Positions 7,766 to 15,070 of a stretch of DNA of 25,437 nucleotides are shown one piece after another. The stretch lies in assembly GCA_020430865.1 (NCBI GenBank), contig JAGQIY010000636.1, positions 1 to 25,437 of the forward strand, given 5' to 3'. The DNA is from Myxococcales bacterium (GTDB lineage Bacteria > Myxococcota > Polyangia > Polyangiales > Polyangiaceae). The translations under genes were made by a program, and so were the position numbers. The notes under the pieces were generated by a model. It did not search any database. It saw only the letters and a list, made by a program, of their open reading frames with translations, and was not told the DNA's origin. Numbering within the stretch: the stretch's first letter is position 1; each line of letters starts with the position of its first letter.

Positions 7766-9004
7766 CTAAGACCGAGCTCCGCCTTGCAAACACTCGTAGA
7801 TCGTATGGCTGAGGCGCCGCGCCCGTGGGGAGCGGATGTGGTAGGCCATCTTGTTGGTCACGTAGGCGATGGCGAGCTGGTTCTCCGGGTCACACCAGCC
7901 CATCGAACCACCTGCGCCAGGGTGTCCGAAGCTGGTCTGGTTCGGCGAGAACATGCCGAGTTCTTCCTTGAGGAAACCCTGGCTCCAGCCGAGTGGCTTG
8001 CGCAGCACGCGATCCTGCGCCGACCATGACTGGCGCTCGAGCACGGGGCCGATGGTCTCCGCCTTCACGAGCCGCACGCCGTCGACGGCGCCTCCAAGCG
8101 CGAGCGCCGTGTAGACGCGGCACAGGCCGCGCGCGCTCAGCAAGGCGTTGGCCCAGGGCAGCTCGAGGGCGTGGACCCGGCGTGAGTTGAAGTTGTCGAT
8201 GCCGCGGGGTCCAAGCTCTGCTGGATGGGCGAACGCGCGCGCGGCGTCACCGCCGGAGACGACCTGACGAAACACGCGTCCCTCGTTGGTGCTCAAGAGC
8301 AGCTGAGGCACGATGTGAAACACGCGTTCTCGAGTGGTCGCGGCGTAGTTCCTCGCGACTCGCGACTCCAGGTCCTCGGGGAGCCCCAGGTAGACGTCGG
8401 CGCCTAGCGGCTCCGCGATCTCGCGCCGCATGAAGCTGCCCAGGCTCTCGCCCTGGACGCGCTTGAACAGCTCCTGGGCGTACAGGCCATAGGTGACGCC
8501 ATGGTAGCCCTGATTCGTGTCGGGTATCCAGCTAGGCACCTGTTCCGCGAGGATTTCGGAGACGCGCTCGGGCTGGTTCTCGATCAGCTCGAGCGTGATC
8601 GGAGTCGAGACGCCGATCAGCCCGGCTCGGTGGTTGAGCAAGCAGCGGACGCTGATCTCGGCCTTGCCGCGCTGAGCGAACTCTGGCCAGTAGCTCGCGA
8701 CCGGCGCGTCGTAGTCGAGCCTGCCGCGATCCGCGAGCATCAGGAAGCACAGCGCCACCAGGCCCTTGGTGCTCGAGAACCCGGTGCTCAGCGTATCGGG
8801 CTGCCACGGGATCTGGCGTTCGCGATCCCGCGCGCCGCCCCACAGGTCGACCACGACGCGGCCAGCTTGCGAAACGCAGAGGGCCGCGCCCCATTCCTCG
8901 CCGCTCTGGAAGCTCTCATCCAGGACGGCGCGAACCGCGTCGAAGCCAGGGGCGACCTCGCCCTTGAGTGCGAAGTCCAGTCGTCGAACGGGCGCGGCGC
9001 TCAT
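7766..9004 (-). CDS. Beta-lactamase-family serine hydrolase (EstB/class C-like)
   Basis: A 412-residue cytoplasmic-looking protein (no signal peptide) of the beta-lactamase/esterase fold. Catalytic SxxK is at 77-80 (GFSSTKG), the second motif is Y168-H-G-V-T-Y-G, and the KTG-equivalent is HPGAGGSMGW near the C-terminus. LLNHRAGL after the first motif is typical of the family, which includes EstB-type carboxylesterases and class C-like enzymes acting on esters or amides rather than only beta-lactams. The ATG at 9004 lies 3 nt after the TAG stop of the upstream reductase gene, so translational coupling is likely and it is probably the last gene of the ceramide gene set. Its substrate is not visible in the sequence; a lipid ester or amide is a reasonable inference from context only. 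Lack of a secretion signal argues against an antibiotic-resistance beta-lactamase. Confidence 0.9.
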   Translation of the reverse strand: MSAAPVRRLDFALKGEVAPGFDAVRAVLDESFQSGEEWGAALCVSQAGRVVVDLWGGARDRERQIPWQPDTLSTGFSSTKGLVALCFLMLADRGRLDYDAPVASYWPEFAQRGKAEISVRCLLNHRAGLIGVSTPITLELIENQPERVSEILAEQVPSWIPDTNQGYHGVTYGLYAQELFKRVQGESLGSFMRREIAEPLGADVYLGLPEDLESRVARNYAATTRERVFHIVPQLLLSTNEGRVFRQVVSGGDAARAFAHPAELGPRGIDNFNSRRVHALELPWANALLSARGLCRVYTALALGGAVDGVRLVKAETIGPVLERQSWSAQDRVLRKPLGWSQGFLKEELGMFSPNQTSFGHPGAGGSMGWCDPENQLAIAYVTNKMAYHIRSPRARRLSHTIYECLQGGARS

Positions 9005-9007
9005 CGA

Positions 9008-9994
9008 CTAGAGCCAACCCGCGTCGCGATACCAGTCGGCGGTGATGCGCGCACCCTCATCGAAGAGCACCTGTGGCTCCCAGTCGAGCGCCTGCTTGGT
9101 CCGTTCCGCGCTGCACACCCAGTGAGGCGCGAACAGCTCGTTGAGCTTGTCGCGGGTGAGCATCACCGGCTTGTTCGCCACCTTGCCGTAGAGTTCACTG
9201 CCGAGCGCGGCCGTGGTCATGATGGGGCGAGGGATGGGGAAGCGGAGCCAGGCGCGCTTGCCGAGCGCCTGCTCCACCTGCTCCACCATGTCCGAGAACT
9301 TGTAGGCGCGGCCATCTTCCACGAAGAACGCTTCTCCGCTCGGCGTATCCGCAAATACCGCACGGATACATGCCGCCGCCGCGTCTGCGCCGTAGATCAT
9401 GCTGACGCGGTTCTCGGTGGTGCCGAAGTACGGTAGCACTCGCGCCTTCACGGCCTTGAAGAAGGCGAGGATCTCCTGATCTCGCGGGCCGTAGATGGCA
9501 GGCGGACGGATGATCGTGACGGGCAGCTCGTCCTTCTTCGCGCGGACGGCGTGCTCGGCCGCAAGCTTGCTGCGCCCATAGTGTGTAACCGGCCCCGGCG
9601 CGTTGTCGGGGTCGACCGGGCTGCCATCGTCGCTGGGACCCACGGCCGCGAGGCTGCTCACGAGGACGAAGCGCTTGATGCGCTCCTTGTGCTTCAGCGC
9701 GGCGTCGAGCAGGTTCACGGTGCCGCCGCAGTTGGTGCGGTGGAACTCCTCTGGCTTCTTGGCTTTCACCAGCCCTGCGGAGTGAATCACGGCATCGACT
9801 CCGTCGACCGCGCGCTCGAGACTGGGAACGTCGCTGATGGCGCCGTCCGCGAACTCGATGCCACCCAGCTTCTCGAGGAAGCTCTTGTTGCTCGACTTGC
9901 GTACGAGCGCGCGCACGGTGTGGCCCTGTTGCGTGAGCTGCTCGGCGATGTGTGAGCCGAGAAAACCCGAACCTCCGGTGAGCAGAATCTTCAT
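9008..9994 (-). CDS. cerR: NAD(P)-dependent epimerase/dehydratase-type SDR, probable ceramide reductase
   Basis: A 328-residue extended short-chain dehydrogenase. The Rossmann motif TGGSGFLG is at 6-13, a Ser pair (VLVSS) at 113-114, and the catalytic YxxxK is Y139/K143 (YGRSK). The C-terminal substrate half is of the 3-beta-HSD/epimerase type. In Caulobacter, CerR is an enzyme of this type that reduces the 3-keto group after N-acylation in the bacterial ceramide pathway. Here the gene lies 12 nt downstream of a bacterial ceramide synthase-like gene, near a serine palmitoyltransferase-like gene, which supports that role; the fold alone would not. The ATG at 9994 (MKILLTGGSGFLG) fixes the Rossmann strand at the N-terminus. 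A sugar epimerase or other sterol/lipid dehydrogenase is the alternative. Confidence 0.8.
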   Translation of the reverse strand: MKILLTGGSGFLGSHIAEQLTQQGHTVRALVRKSSNKSFLEKLGGIEFADGAISDVPSLERAVDGVDAVIHSAGLVKAKKPEEFHRTNCGGTVNLLDAALKHKERIKRFVLVSSLAAVGPSDDGSPVDPDNAPGPVTHYGRSKLAAEHAVRAKKDELPVTIIRPPAIYGPRDQEILAFFKAVKARVLPYFGTTENRVSMIYGADAAAACIRAVFADTPSGEAFFVEDGRAYKFSDMVEQVEQALGKRAWLRFPIPRPIMTTAALGSELYGKVANKPVMLTRDKLNELFAPHWVCSAERTKQALDWEPQVLFDEGARITADWYRDAGWL

Positions 9995-10006
9995 GATCGT
10001 TGTCCC

Positions 10007-11134
10007 TCAGATTTCGCGCTCGTACATGCGGTAGCGCTTGTAGATCTTGCCGCCCATGAACTTGATCCCGACGTTCACCGGACCGTTGTCCTCGAGGGTC
10101 CACGAGAGCTCGCCCCACTCGACTCCCAGCTCCTTCGCTGCGTCGTTCATCCTGGCGTAGAGGTAGGTGCTGAGTGGCGCGTACTTGCGCACGTGACGGT
10201 ATTTCTTGCGGATCCCCAGGATGATCAGGCGCGCCTGGGTCGGCCCCTTGACCTTCAGTCGGTAGAGGAGCTTCGCAATTCCCGTGGGGAAAAGCGAACC
10301 GTTCAGATCCTGGATCATGGCGTTGATGTTGGGCAATGCCAAGGCCACGGCCGCCGCCTCGCCGTCGATTTCCGTGATGTAGGCGAGCTTCGGGATCAGG
10401 ATGAGCTTCATGTCGGAGGCCATCTTCGACAGCTCCTTCTCCGTCAGCGGAACGAAGCCCCAGTTCTCGCTCCAGGCGTCGTTGTAGATGTCCATGATCG
10501 TACGGACATCGCCCTCGAGGTTCTTCATGTCCACGGTGCGGGTTCGCACCTCCGGCATTGCCTCGACGTCCGCCTGGGCCTTGCGGGCCCTTCTCGGCAC
10601 CTCACCGACGGTGTAGCGCCAGGCGTAGAGGTCCTTGACCTTCTCGAAGCCGGCGCCCTTGATCAGCGCGTCCTGATAGGGGCGGTGGTGCGTCATCATG
10701 ATCATCGGCGGCGTGTCGAAGCCGTCGACGAGGTTGCCGATCTCTTCGTTGATGCACAGGCTTTGGGGTCCGCGAACGCGCTTCATCCCTCGATCCGCGA
10801 GCCAGCGGCGAGCGTTGTCCAGCAAGGCCGTCGCGACCTCCTGGTCGTCGATGGTGTCGAGGAATCCAAAGAAGCCGGTGTCGTCGTTGTAGCGACTCAG
10901 GTGTTCGCGATCGATGGATGCCGTGCAGCGCCCCACGCAGAAGCCGCTGCGATAGGCCGTGAAGATCACCGCTTCACCGTGCTCGAAGAACGGATTCTTC
11001 AGGCTCAGGCGATCCTTGATCTCCATGTTCAGCGGCCGCACGTACTGCGGGTCATCGCGGTAGATGTGATCCACCACGTTGAGGAAGTCTTTCAGGTTTC
11101 CGCCGATCGGCGTCTCGCGGATTTCCACAGCCAT
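10007..11134 (-). CDS. GNAT-like acyltransferase, probable bacterial ceramide synthase
   Basis: A 375-residue soluble protein resembling the family of Caulobacter bCerS, which N-acylates 3-ketosphinganine and is usually annotated as a GNAT acetyltransferase. Visible landmarks are a segment with FFEHGEAVIFTAYRSGFCVG (about 49-68), then GFFGFLDTIDD, RGPQSLCINEEIG, a GF-D/P-P-M segment, WRYTVGEVPRR, a Trp-rich IYNDAWSENWGFVPLT, and a C-terminal LSWTLEDNGPVN. I see no classical R/QxxGxG/A acetyl-CoA loop, consistent with a longer-acyl donor but not proof. The ATG at 11134 has no Shine-Dalgarno; a -35-like TTGACA lies 32-37 nt upstream, so a near-leaderless transcript is possible. It is followed after 12 nt by the reductase. 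Naming depends on family resemblance plus context. Confidence 0.75.
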   Translation of the reverse strand: MAVEIRETPIGGNLKDFLNVVDHIYRDDPQYVRPLNMEIKDRLSLKNPFFEHGEAVIFTAYRSGFCVGRCTASIDREHLSRYNDDTGFFGFLDTIDDQEVATALLDNARRWLADRGMKRVRGPQSLCINEEIGNLVDGFDTPPMIMMTHHRPYQDALIKGAGFEKVKDLYAWRYTVGEVPRRARKAQADVEAMPEVRTRTVDMKNLEGDVRTIMDIYNDAWSENWGFVPLTEKELSKMASDMKLILIPKLAYITEIDGEAAAVALALPNINAMIQDLNGSLFPTGIAKLLYRLKVKGPTQARLIILGIRKKYRHVRKYAPLSTYLYARMNDAAKELGVEWGELSWTLEDNGPVNVGIKFMGGKIYKRYRMYEREI

Positions 11135-11165
11135 CGCGGCGCAGCGAACACCGCAGAGCCGGCGC

Positions 11166-11171
11166 TGTCAA
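11166..11171 (-). promoter_or_regulatory. Possible -35 hexamer (TTGACA) for the ceramide synthase-like gene
   Basis: On the minus strand this is a perfect TTGACA. A 17-nt spacer leads to TTCGCT (11143-11148), a poor -10 match, ending only 8 nt before the ATG at 11134. If used, the mRNA would be leaderless or nearly so, which fits the absence of a Shine-Dalgarno there. Weak evidence because of the -10. Confidence 0.27.
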
Positions 11172-11245
11172 CGCTGCAAGCGAAGTCCGGCGCACCTCAC
11201 CCCCAAACCCGAGAGTCGTCGAGGCGGCGCCACAAAACGACAGAA

Positions 11246-11268
11246 GGCGGTCGCCTGCGACGACCGCC
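11246..11268 (-). terminator. Probable intrinsic terminator after the serine palmitoyltransferase-like gene
   Basis: A perfect 8-bp stem (GGCGGTCG paired with CGACCGCC) with a 7-nt loop starts about 24 nt beyond the stop codon at 11293. On the minus strand it is followed by TTCTGTCGTTTTGTGG, a moderately T-rich tail. Position and shape fit a Rho-independent terminator that would separate the first gene from the acyltransferase and reductase genes or lower their read-through. Confidence 0.55.
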
Positions 11269-11292
11269 CTCCATGAGATGTATCCGCCGGTA

Positions 11293-12855
11293 TCAGCTGA
11301 TCACGCCGTACTTCTTCCCGACGGCGCGGAAGGCCTCCAGGCCGCGATCGAGGTGCTCACGCTCATGGGTCGCCATGTAGCTTGTGCGCAGCATCGCGTG
11401 CTTGGGAGGAACGCCGGGCGAGATGAACGGGTTGGTGTAGATCCCGTGCTCTTCGAGGAGCTCGCGCCACATCATGAGCGTGCGGAGATCCTGACGGATG
11501 TAGATCGGGATGACCGCTGTCTCCGTCTTGCCCAGCTCGAAGCCCATCTTCTCCAGCTCGTTCTTCATGTAGGTGAAGTTCTCGCGCAGCTTGGCGATGC
11601 GCCAGGGTTCCTCACGCATCATGTCGAAGGCCGCCATCGCAGCCGCCACGCTGGGCGGCGCCGCGGAGGCGGCGAACATGAACGACGGGGCGAAGTGACG
11701 GATGTAGTCGAGCACCTTGCGCTCGCCAACCAGCCAGCCGCCGATGCTCGCCAAGGACTTCGAGAACGTGCCGCCCACCAGGTCGACCTGATCCATCAAG
11801 CCGAAGTGCGCCGCCGTGCCCTTGCCCTCAGGCCCGATCACGCCGAGTGCGTGGGCGTCGTCGACGAACAGGCGCGCACCGTGCTTCTTCACGATCGGCA
11901 CGATCTCGTCGAGGTGCGCGATCTCACCTTCGGCGCTGAACACACCGTCGGTGATCACCAGCGCGCCCTCGCTGTCTTCCAGCTTGCTCAGCCGATCGTC
12001 GAGAGACTTCGCGTCGTTGTGCCGGTAGCGGACCATGCGCGCGCCAGCGGACTGCCCCAAGCGGACGCCGTCATACAGCGAGGCGTGCACGTTGCGATCG
12101 ATCACCGCGACGCTGCTCTTGTTGCTGAGCAGTGCTGAGAGGCTCGCGATGTTCACCTGGTACCCGGTGGTGAAGACGAGCGCTGCTTCCGTGCCGAACC
12201 ACGCGGCGAGCTTCTCCTCGAACTCCTCGTGGAGCTTCATCGAGCCGTTCACGAGGCGCGAGCCCGTCATGCTGGTTCCGAAGCGATCGATGGCCGCTTG
12301 CGCTGCCTCGCGGACCTTGGGATGCGTGGTCAGCCCGAGGTAGTTGTTCGAGCCGAACATCACCACGCGCTTGCCGTCGATCTCGGCTTCCGGGCCGTCG
12401 TTGAAATCGAGGGGGCGGAAGAACGGGTACATGCCCATCTTCCGGGCGTTGTCCGCTGCCGTGAACTTGTAGGCCTTCTCGAAGACGTCGCGCCCGCCGA
12501 TGCTGGCGAGGCTCGAGCGCTCCTTCATCGACTCACCGAGGTCGTCGGAGCCCTTCACGGTCACGCCGCTACTCACGGCGACGCGCACGCCGTTGCCGTT
12601 CTTGTGGCCGTTCTTTCCATGGCCGTTCTTGTGGCCGTTGATCCCGTTGTCACTGGGGTGCTCGTCCAGTGCCGGGTCGATGTTGGGCAGGCCGTGACCG
12701 TTCTTCAGGATGTCCCACGCCGCCGCGAAGCGACCCCGCGCGTCCATCACTCCTTCGGCCGCCTTCATCACGCGATCATCGGAGATGAAGCGCATCATCG
12801 CGGGGCTGGTGGCCACCTTGCGGCCACGGTCGACAATCTTGTCCTTAAAGCTCAT
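11293..12855 (-). CDS. spt: Serine palmitoyltransferase-like alpha-oxoamine synthase
   Basis: A PLP enzyme of the alpha-oxoamine synthase family (SPT, KBL, BioF, ALAS), expected to condense serine with an acyl thioester into 3-ketosphinganine. The catalytic region (about 130-520) shows MFGSNNYLGL, H257 in a DRNVHASL segment (stacks on PLP in SPT), D332 and H335 in VDDAHALG, and the PLP lysine K366 in GGTFSKSLASIGG. SPT is favoured over BioF/KBL by the neighbouring ceramide synthase-like and reductase-like genes. An N-terminal extension of about 120 residues precedes it: a helical segment (about 1-50, containing SDDRVMKAAEGVMDARGR), then an Asn/Gly/His repeat (71-89). The ATG at 12855 is chosen because AGGGAG lies 6 nt upstream; the frame runs 35 codons further without merit. 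At 520 aa it is longer than typical soluble bacterial SPT (about 400-420 aa). Confidence 0.87.
   Translation of the reverse strand: MSFKDKIVDRGRKVATSPAMMRFISDDRVMKAAEGVMDARGRFAAAWDILKNGHGLPNIDPALDEHPSDNGINGHKNGHGKNGHKNGNGVRVAVSSGVTVKGSDDLGESMKERSSLASIGGRDVFEKAYKFTAADNARKMGMYPFFRPLDFNDGPEAEIDGKRVVMFGSNNYLGLTTHPKVREAAQAAIDRFGTSMTGSRLVNGSMKLHEEFEEKLAAWFGTEAALVFTTGYQVNIASLSALLSNKSSVAVIDRNVHASLYDGVRLGQSAGARMVRYRHNDAKSLDDRLSKLEDSEGALVITDGVFSAEGEIAHLDEIVPIVKKHGARLFVDDAHALGVIGPEGKGTAAHFGLMDQVDLVGGTFSKSLASIGGWLVGERKVLDYIRHFAPSFMFAASAAPPSVAAAMAAFDMMREEPWRIAKLRENFTYMKNELEKMGFELGKTETAVIPIYIRQDLRTLMMWRELLEEHGIYTNPFISPGVPPKHAMLRTSYMATHEREHLDRGLEAFRAVGKKYGVIS
12595..12639 (-). repeat. Two 18-bp direct repeats encoding a His/Asn/Gly/Lys tract
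   Basis: The 18-mer gccgttcttgtggccgtt occurs at 12595-12612 and again at 12622-12639. Read on the minus strand, these and the flanking bases encode the NGHKNGHGKNGHKNGNG tract in the N-terminal extension of the SPT-like enzyme. A low-complexity linker; His content could bind metal, but nothing shows it does. Confidence 0.85.
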
Positions 12856-12971
12856 GGGAGACTCCCTGAAACGATCCGTGATGCAACGTCCGCCGGCTCG
12901 CCGAGACCCACCTCGGCGCTGCGAAGTCGGAGACGAACAAACGCCACGAATTCGTTGCAAACGGCGCTCGG

Positions 12972-13000
12972 AAGCTAGCGGCGAGGATCGGATCAGTCAA
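12972..13000 (-). promoter_or_regulatory. Candidate sigma-70-type promoter for the SPT-like gene
   Basis: On the minus strand TTGACT (12995-13000) is followed after 17 nt by TAGCTT (12972-12977). The predicted transcription start is near 12965, leaving a leader of about 110 nt before the ATG at 12855. The -35 matches five of six consensus bases and the -10 only three. It overlaps one copy of the GATTGAC half-site described for the adjacent dyad. Confidence 0.4.
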
Positions 13001-13019
13001 TCAACGTGCAGAGCCCAAG

Positions 13020-13050
13020 TGGTCAATCCAATGGCTGAGTGGATTGACCA
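13020..13050. promoter_or_regulatory. 11-bp perfect inverted repeat, candidate operator
   Basis: TGGTCAATCCA (13020-13030) and its exact complement TGGATTGACCA (13040-13050) flank a 9-bp spacer. Half-site centres are 20 bp apart, about two helical turns, as expected for a dimeric regulator. A further GATTGAC core lies 26 bp away at 12996-13002 over the candidate -35. It sits between the convergently read-through pair truA (upstream, same strand) and the SPT-like gene. As RNA it could also form a hairpin 35 bp after the truA stop, but no T-tract follows on that strand, so an operator is preferred over an intrinsic terminator. Confidence 0.55.
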
Positions 13051-13084
13051 GCAGTGGCGTGCCGCGAAGGGGAACACGCAGCGA

Positions 13085-13975
13085 TCAAGTTGCGCAGTCC
13101 GGTCCGCTCAGGAGCGCTCCCGAGGAAGGCCACACGTTTTCCAGAGCAGCATTCAACTCGACCTCCTGCAGGTAGAGCCCGTCGGGGGGAGCGGTCATCC
13201 CGAGGTCGTTGCGATCCAGGCTCACCAGAGCCCGTTTTACAGCACCCCGCGCCAGGCGGCCACGCCCCACGTCGACCAGAGTCCCCACGATGATGCGGAC
13301 CATGTTGTACATGAAGCGGTTCCCCTCGATGTCGAAGTAGAGGACGCGGGGGTCGTCGCGGCTGGGCTGGAGAGTGGCGCGAAGAATTCTGCGCACCGTC
13401 TCGGTGCGCTCGTCTTTCGCCCCGCGGAAGGCGGCGAAGTCGTGCTCGCCCAGCAGGTCCGCTGCCTCATCACGCATCGACTCGAGGTCCAGACGCGCGT
13501 AGTGACGCCAGGCCCGTCGCTCCCAGAACGGGTCACGGGCGTCCGAGCAGACCAACACGTAGCGGTACCACTTGCGAGTCGCCAGCAAGCTCGGTTCCAG
13601 GCCGGCTGCCACCTTCGCCACGCGCACCACCGAGATCTCGTCGGGCAGGTGCTGGGCGAGGCCGAGCAGCCAGCCCCGCGGGTTGATGTCCTTGTCCGTA
13701 TCGAAGCAGGCGAGCTGACCACGAGCGTGTACGCCCTTATCCGTGCGGCTACATACTCGGAGTGGGGTCGCCCGTGGGTCCATCGCGGCAATGGCGCCGT
13801 CTACCTCGCCGGCCACGGTGCGCAGCCCTTGTTGGCGAGCGATCCCGTGGAAGAGGTGGCCGTCGTACGCGAGCGTCAACAGGATGCCATTGGCACGCTT
13901 TGGGATCCGCGGCTCGAGGCTCTTTTCGTCGAGGCGCTGGACCGCCGAGGCTTCCCCCGACTCATCGCTCGTCAT
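13085..13975 (-). CDS. truA: tRNA pseudouridine(38-40) synthase TruA
   Basis: Converts U38, U39 and U40 in the anticodon arm of tRNAs to pseudouridine. A 296-residue protein with the N-terminal LTLAYDG strand, the catalytic motif SRTDKGVHARGQ (the Asp is the nucleophile), KWYRY, the FAAFRG segment and the second-domain FMYNMVRIIVGTLVDVGRGR near the C-terminus. The usual GWQ-Q following AYDGT is replaced by HGIARQQ, still recognisable. The start at 13975 (ATG) adds about 28 residues before the conserved core; it lies 75 bp from the upstream lipoprotein gene. Confidence 0.93.
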   Translation of the reverse strand: MTSDESGEASAVQRLDEKSLEPRIPKRANGILLTLAYDGHLFHGIARQQGLRTVAGEVDGAIAAMDPRATPLRVCSRTDKGVHARGQLACFDTDKDINPRGWLLGLAQHLPDEISVVRVAKVAAGLEPSLLATRKWYRYVLVCSDARDPFWERRAWRHYARLDLESMRDEAADLLGEHDFAAFRGAKDERTETVRRILRATLQPSRDDPRVLYFDIEGNRFMYNMVRIIVGTLVDVGRGRLARGAVKRALVSLDRNDLGMTAPPDGLYLQEVELNAALENVWPSSGALLSGPDCAT

Positions 13976-14050
13976 AGGCTTGCGCGCTCAGTTGTTTCCC
14001 TGGGGAAGCGGTTTCGGCAAGAACCAACCCCGCGCGGGAAAACGTCGGGC

Positions 14051-14410
14051 TCAGTTGGTGCCGCCCGTGCCGCCGGTCGTGCCGCCACTTCCCGCGGTGC
14101 CGCTGGTGTTGCCGGTGCCGCCGCTGGTGTTGCCGGTGCCGCCGCTGGTGGTTTGGCCAAGCCCCGTGTCGTCAGCGCCCGTCACGCAGTTTTCCTTGAT
14201 CAGGTTCGTCTGGTCCGGTTGGGACGCGTTCTCCGGATTCTGGATATGCGGGGCAGAGCCGGCGGCGCCGTACGCGGTGCGGTCGTCGTCGGTGTAGCGG
14301 TTGTGGTAGAGCGGCGCTTCCGAGCAGTTCGGGGTGGCCCCGTCACCCGAGCAGCCGATCAGGCTGAAGCCAGGAGCGACACACGCAGCAAGCAAGACAA
14401 TCCAGCGCAT
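14051..14410 (-). CDS. Small lipoprotein with Gly/Thr repeat tail
   Basis: A 119-residue protein with a clear lipoprotein signal: a short Arg-containing start, a hydrophobic core, and SLIGC (Cys about 20). The mature part holds one further Cys pair (ATPNCSE and KENCVTG), a charged/aromatic segment (YHNRYTDDDRTAYG), and a C-terminal tail of GGTGNTS repeats ending in GGTGGTN. Not recognised beyond this. Small lipoproteins with such tails are common in Myxococcota. It is encoded between the TonB/AgmX-type gene and truA on the same strand, with 72-75 bp gaps. Confidence 0.8.
   Translation of the reverse strand: MRWIVLLAACVAPGFSLIGCSGDGATPNCSEAPLYHNRYTDDDRTAYGAAGSAPHIQNPENASQPDQTNLIKENCVTGADDTGLGQTTSGGTGNTSGGTGNTSGTAGSGGTTGGTGGTN
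14101..14142 (-). repeat. 21-bp tandem repeat, two full units
   Basis: cgctggtgttgccggtgccg occurs twice in tandem at a 21-bp period (14101-14121, 14122-14142), with a further partial copy after it. On the minus strand it encodes SGGTGNT units in the tail of the small lipoprotein. Copies are identical at DNA level. Confidence 0.85.
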
Positions 14411-14482
14411 AGGAACTTCCTCTCGCCACGGAACTCCATCCGGGGCGCTCTGTCAACTCCGCTGCCGTGAGGGGGAGGGCCG

Positions 14483-15070
14483 TCAGCCGCCTGTGTTGGG
14501 CTTGAAGCTGACCGGAACTGCGACGTCCACGCAGCCACCAGCAGGTGCCGGCAGACCTCCGCTGCGCAACGCGGGAGCCACGCAGCTCGCGCCCACACCG
14601 CCGAAATCCTGCGTGATGCTCACGCTGCAGGCCTGACCGGTGGGACCCACTCGTACCTGCGCCATCACCGTCCCCGAGAGTCCGGAGTTGGCGCGGAGCA
14701 TGCGTTCGTAGCAGCGGCGAGCGGACGCGGCGCGGCCTGCGAGCGCCGAGCGCAGCGCCGGGGTGACCGTGCCCTTGCATGGGCCGGCGCACCCGCCGCC
14801 GCCGCCACCCTTCACGGGTGTCTTGGTGGCGGTCTTCTTCTCCACGTCTGGACCTGCGTCCTCGATCTTTGGTGGGGGCGGCGGCGGCGCCTCCAGCACC
14901 GGCTTCGGTGTCGTCGTCGCCACCGGCGGCGGCGGGGGAGGCGTCTCCTCTTCCTCGCTGCCGGAGAACTTCCAGAAGATCAGGCCACCTGCGACCACCA
15001 CCATGAGCAGGGTGACTACGATGAAGCCGCTTCCGGACTTGGTAGGCGGCGTGGGGGTCGAATCAGCCAT
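14483..15070 (-). CDS. TonB/AgmX-PglI C-terminal-type membrane protein
   Basis: A 195-residue protein with one N-terminal TM helix (about 14-35, GFIVVTLLMVVVAGGLIFW), then a short acidic and long proline-rich periplasmic stretch (PPPPPP twice), a poly-Gly segment with a CAGPC pair, and a C-terminal domain with RRCYERMLRANSGLSGTVMAQVRVGPTGQ and VPVSFKP. This layout matches the AgmX/PglI C-terminal domain proteins of myxobacteria, related to TonB and linked to gliding or envelope functions there. The partner here is not visible. The ATG at 15070 (MADSTP) is chosen because AGGAG lies 6-7 nt upstream; a TTG directly before it is less likely. Confidence 0.83.
   Translation of the reverse strand: MADSTPTPPTKSGSGFIVVTLLMVVVAGGLIFWKFSGSEEEETPPPPPPVATTTPKPVLEAPPPPPPKIEDAGPDVEKKTATKTPVKGGGGGGCAGPCKGTVTPALRSALAGRAASARRCYERMLRANSGLSGTVMAQVRVGPTGQACSVSITQDFGGVGASCVAPALRSGGLPAPAGGCVDVAVPVSFKPNTGG

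Noticed and set aside
10193..11380. 395-aa plus-strand frame
   Set aside because: Antisense shadow of the ceramide synthase-like gene; no recognisable motifs.
12710..14470. 586-aa open frame on the plus strand
   Set aside because: Lies antisense to the SPT-like gene, truA and the small lipoprotein, all well supported; long complementary frames are common at this GC content and the translation has no family motif.
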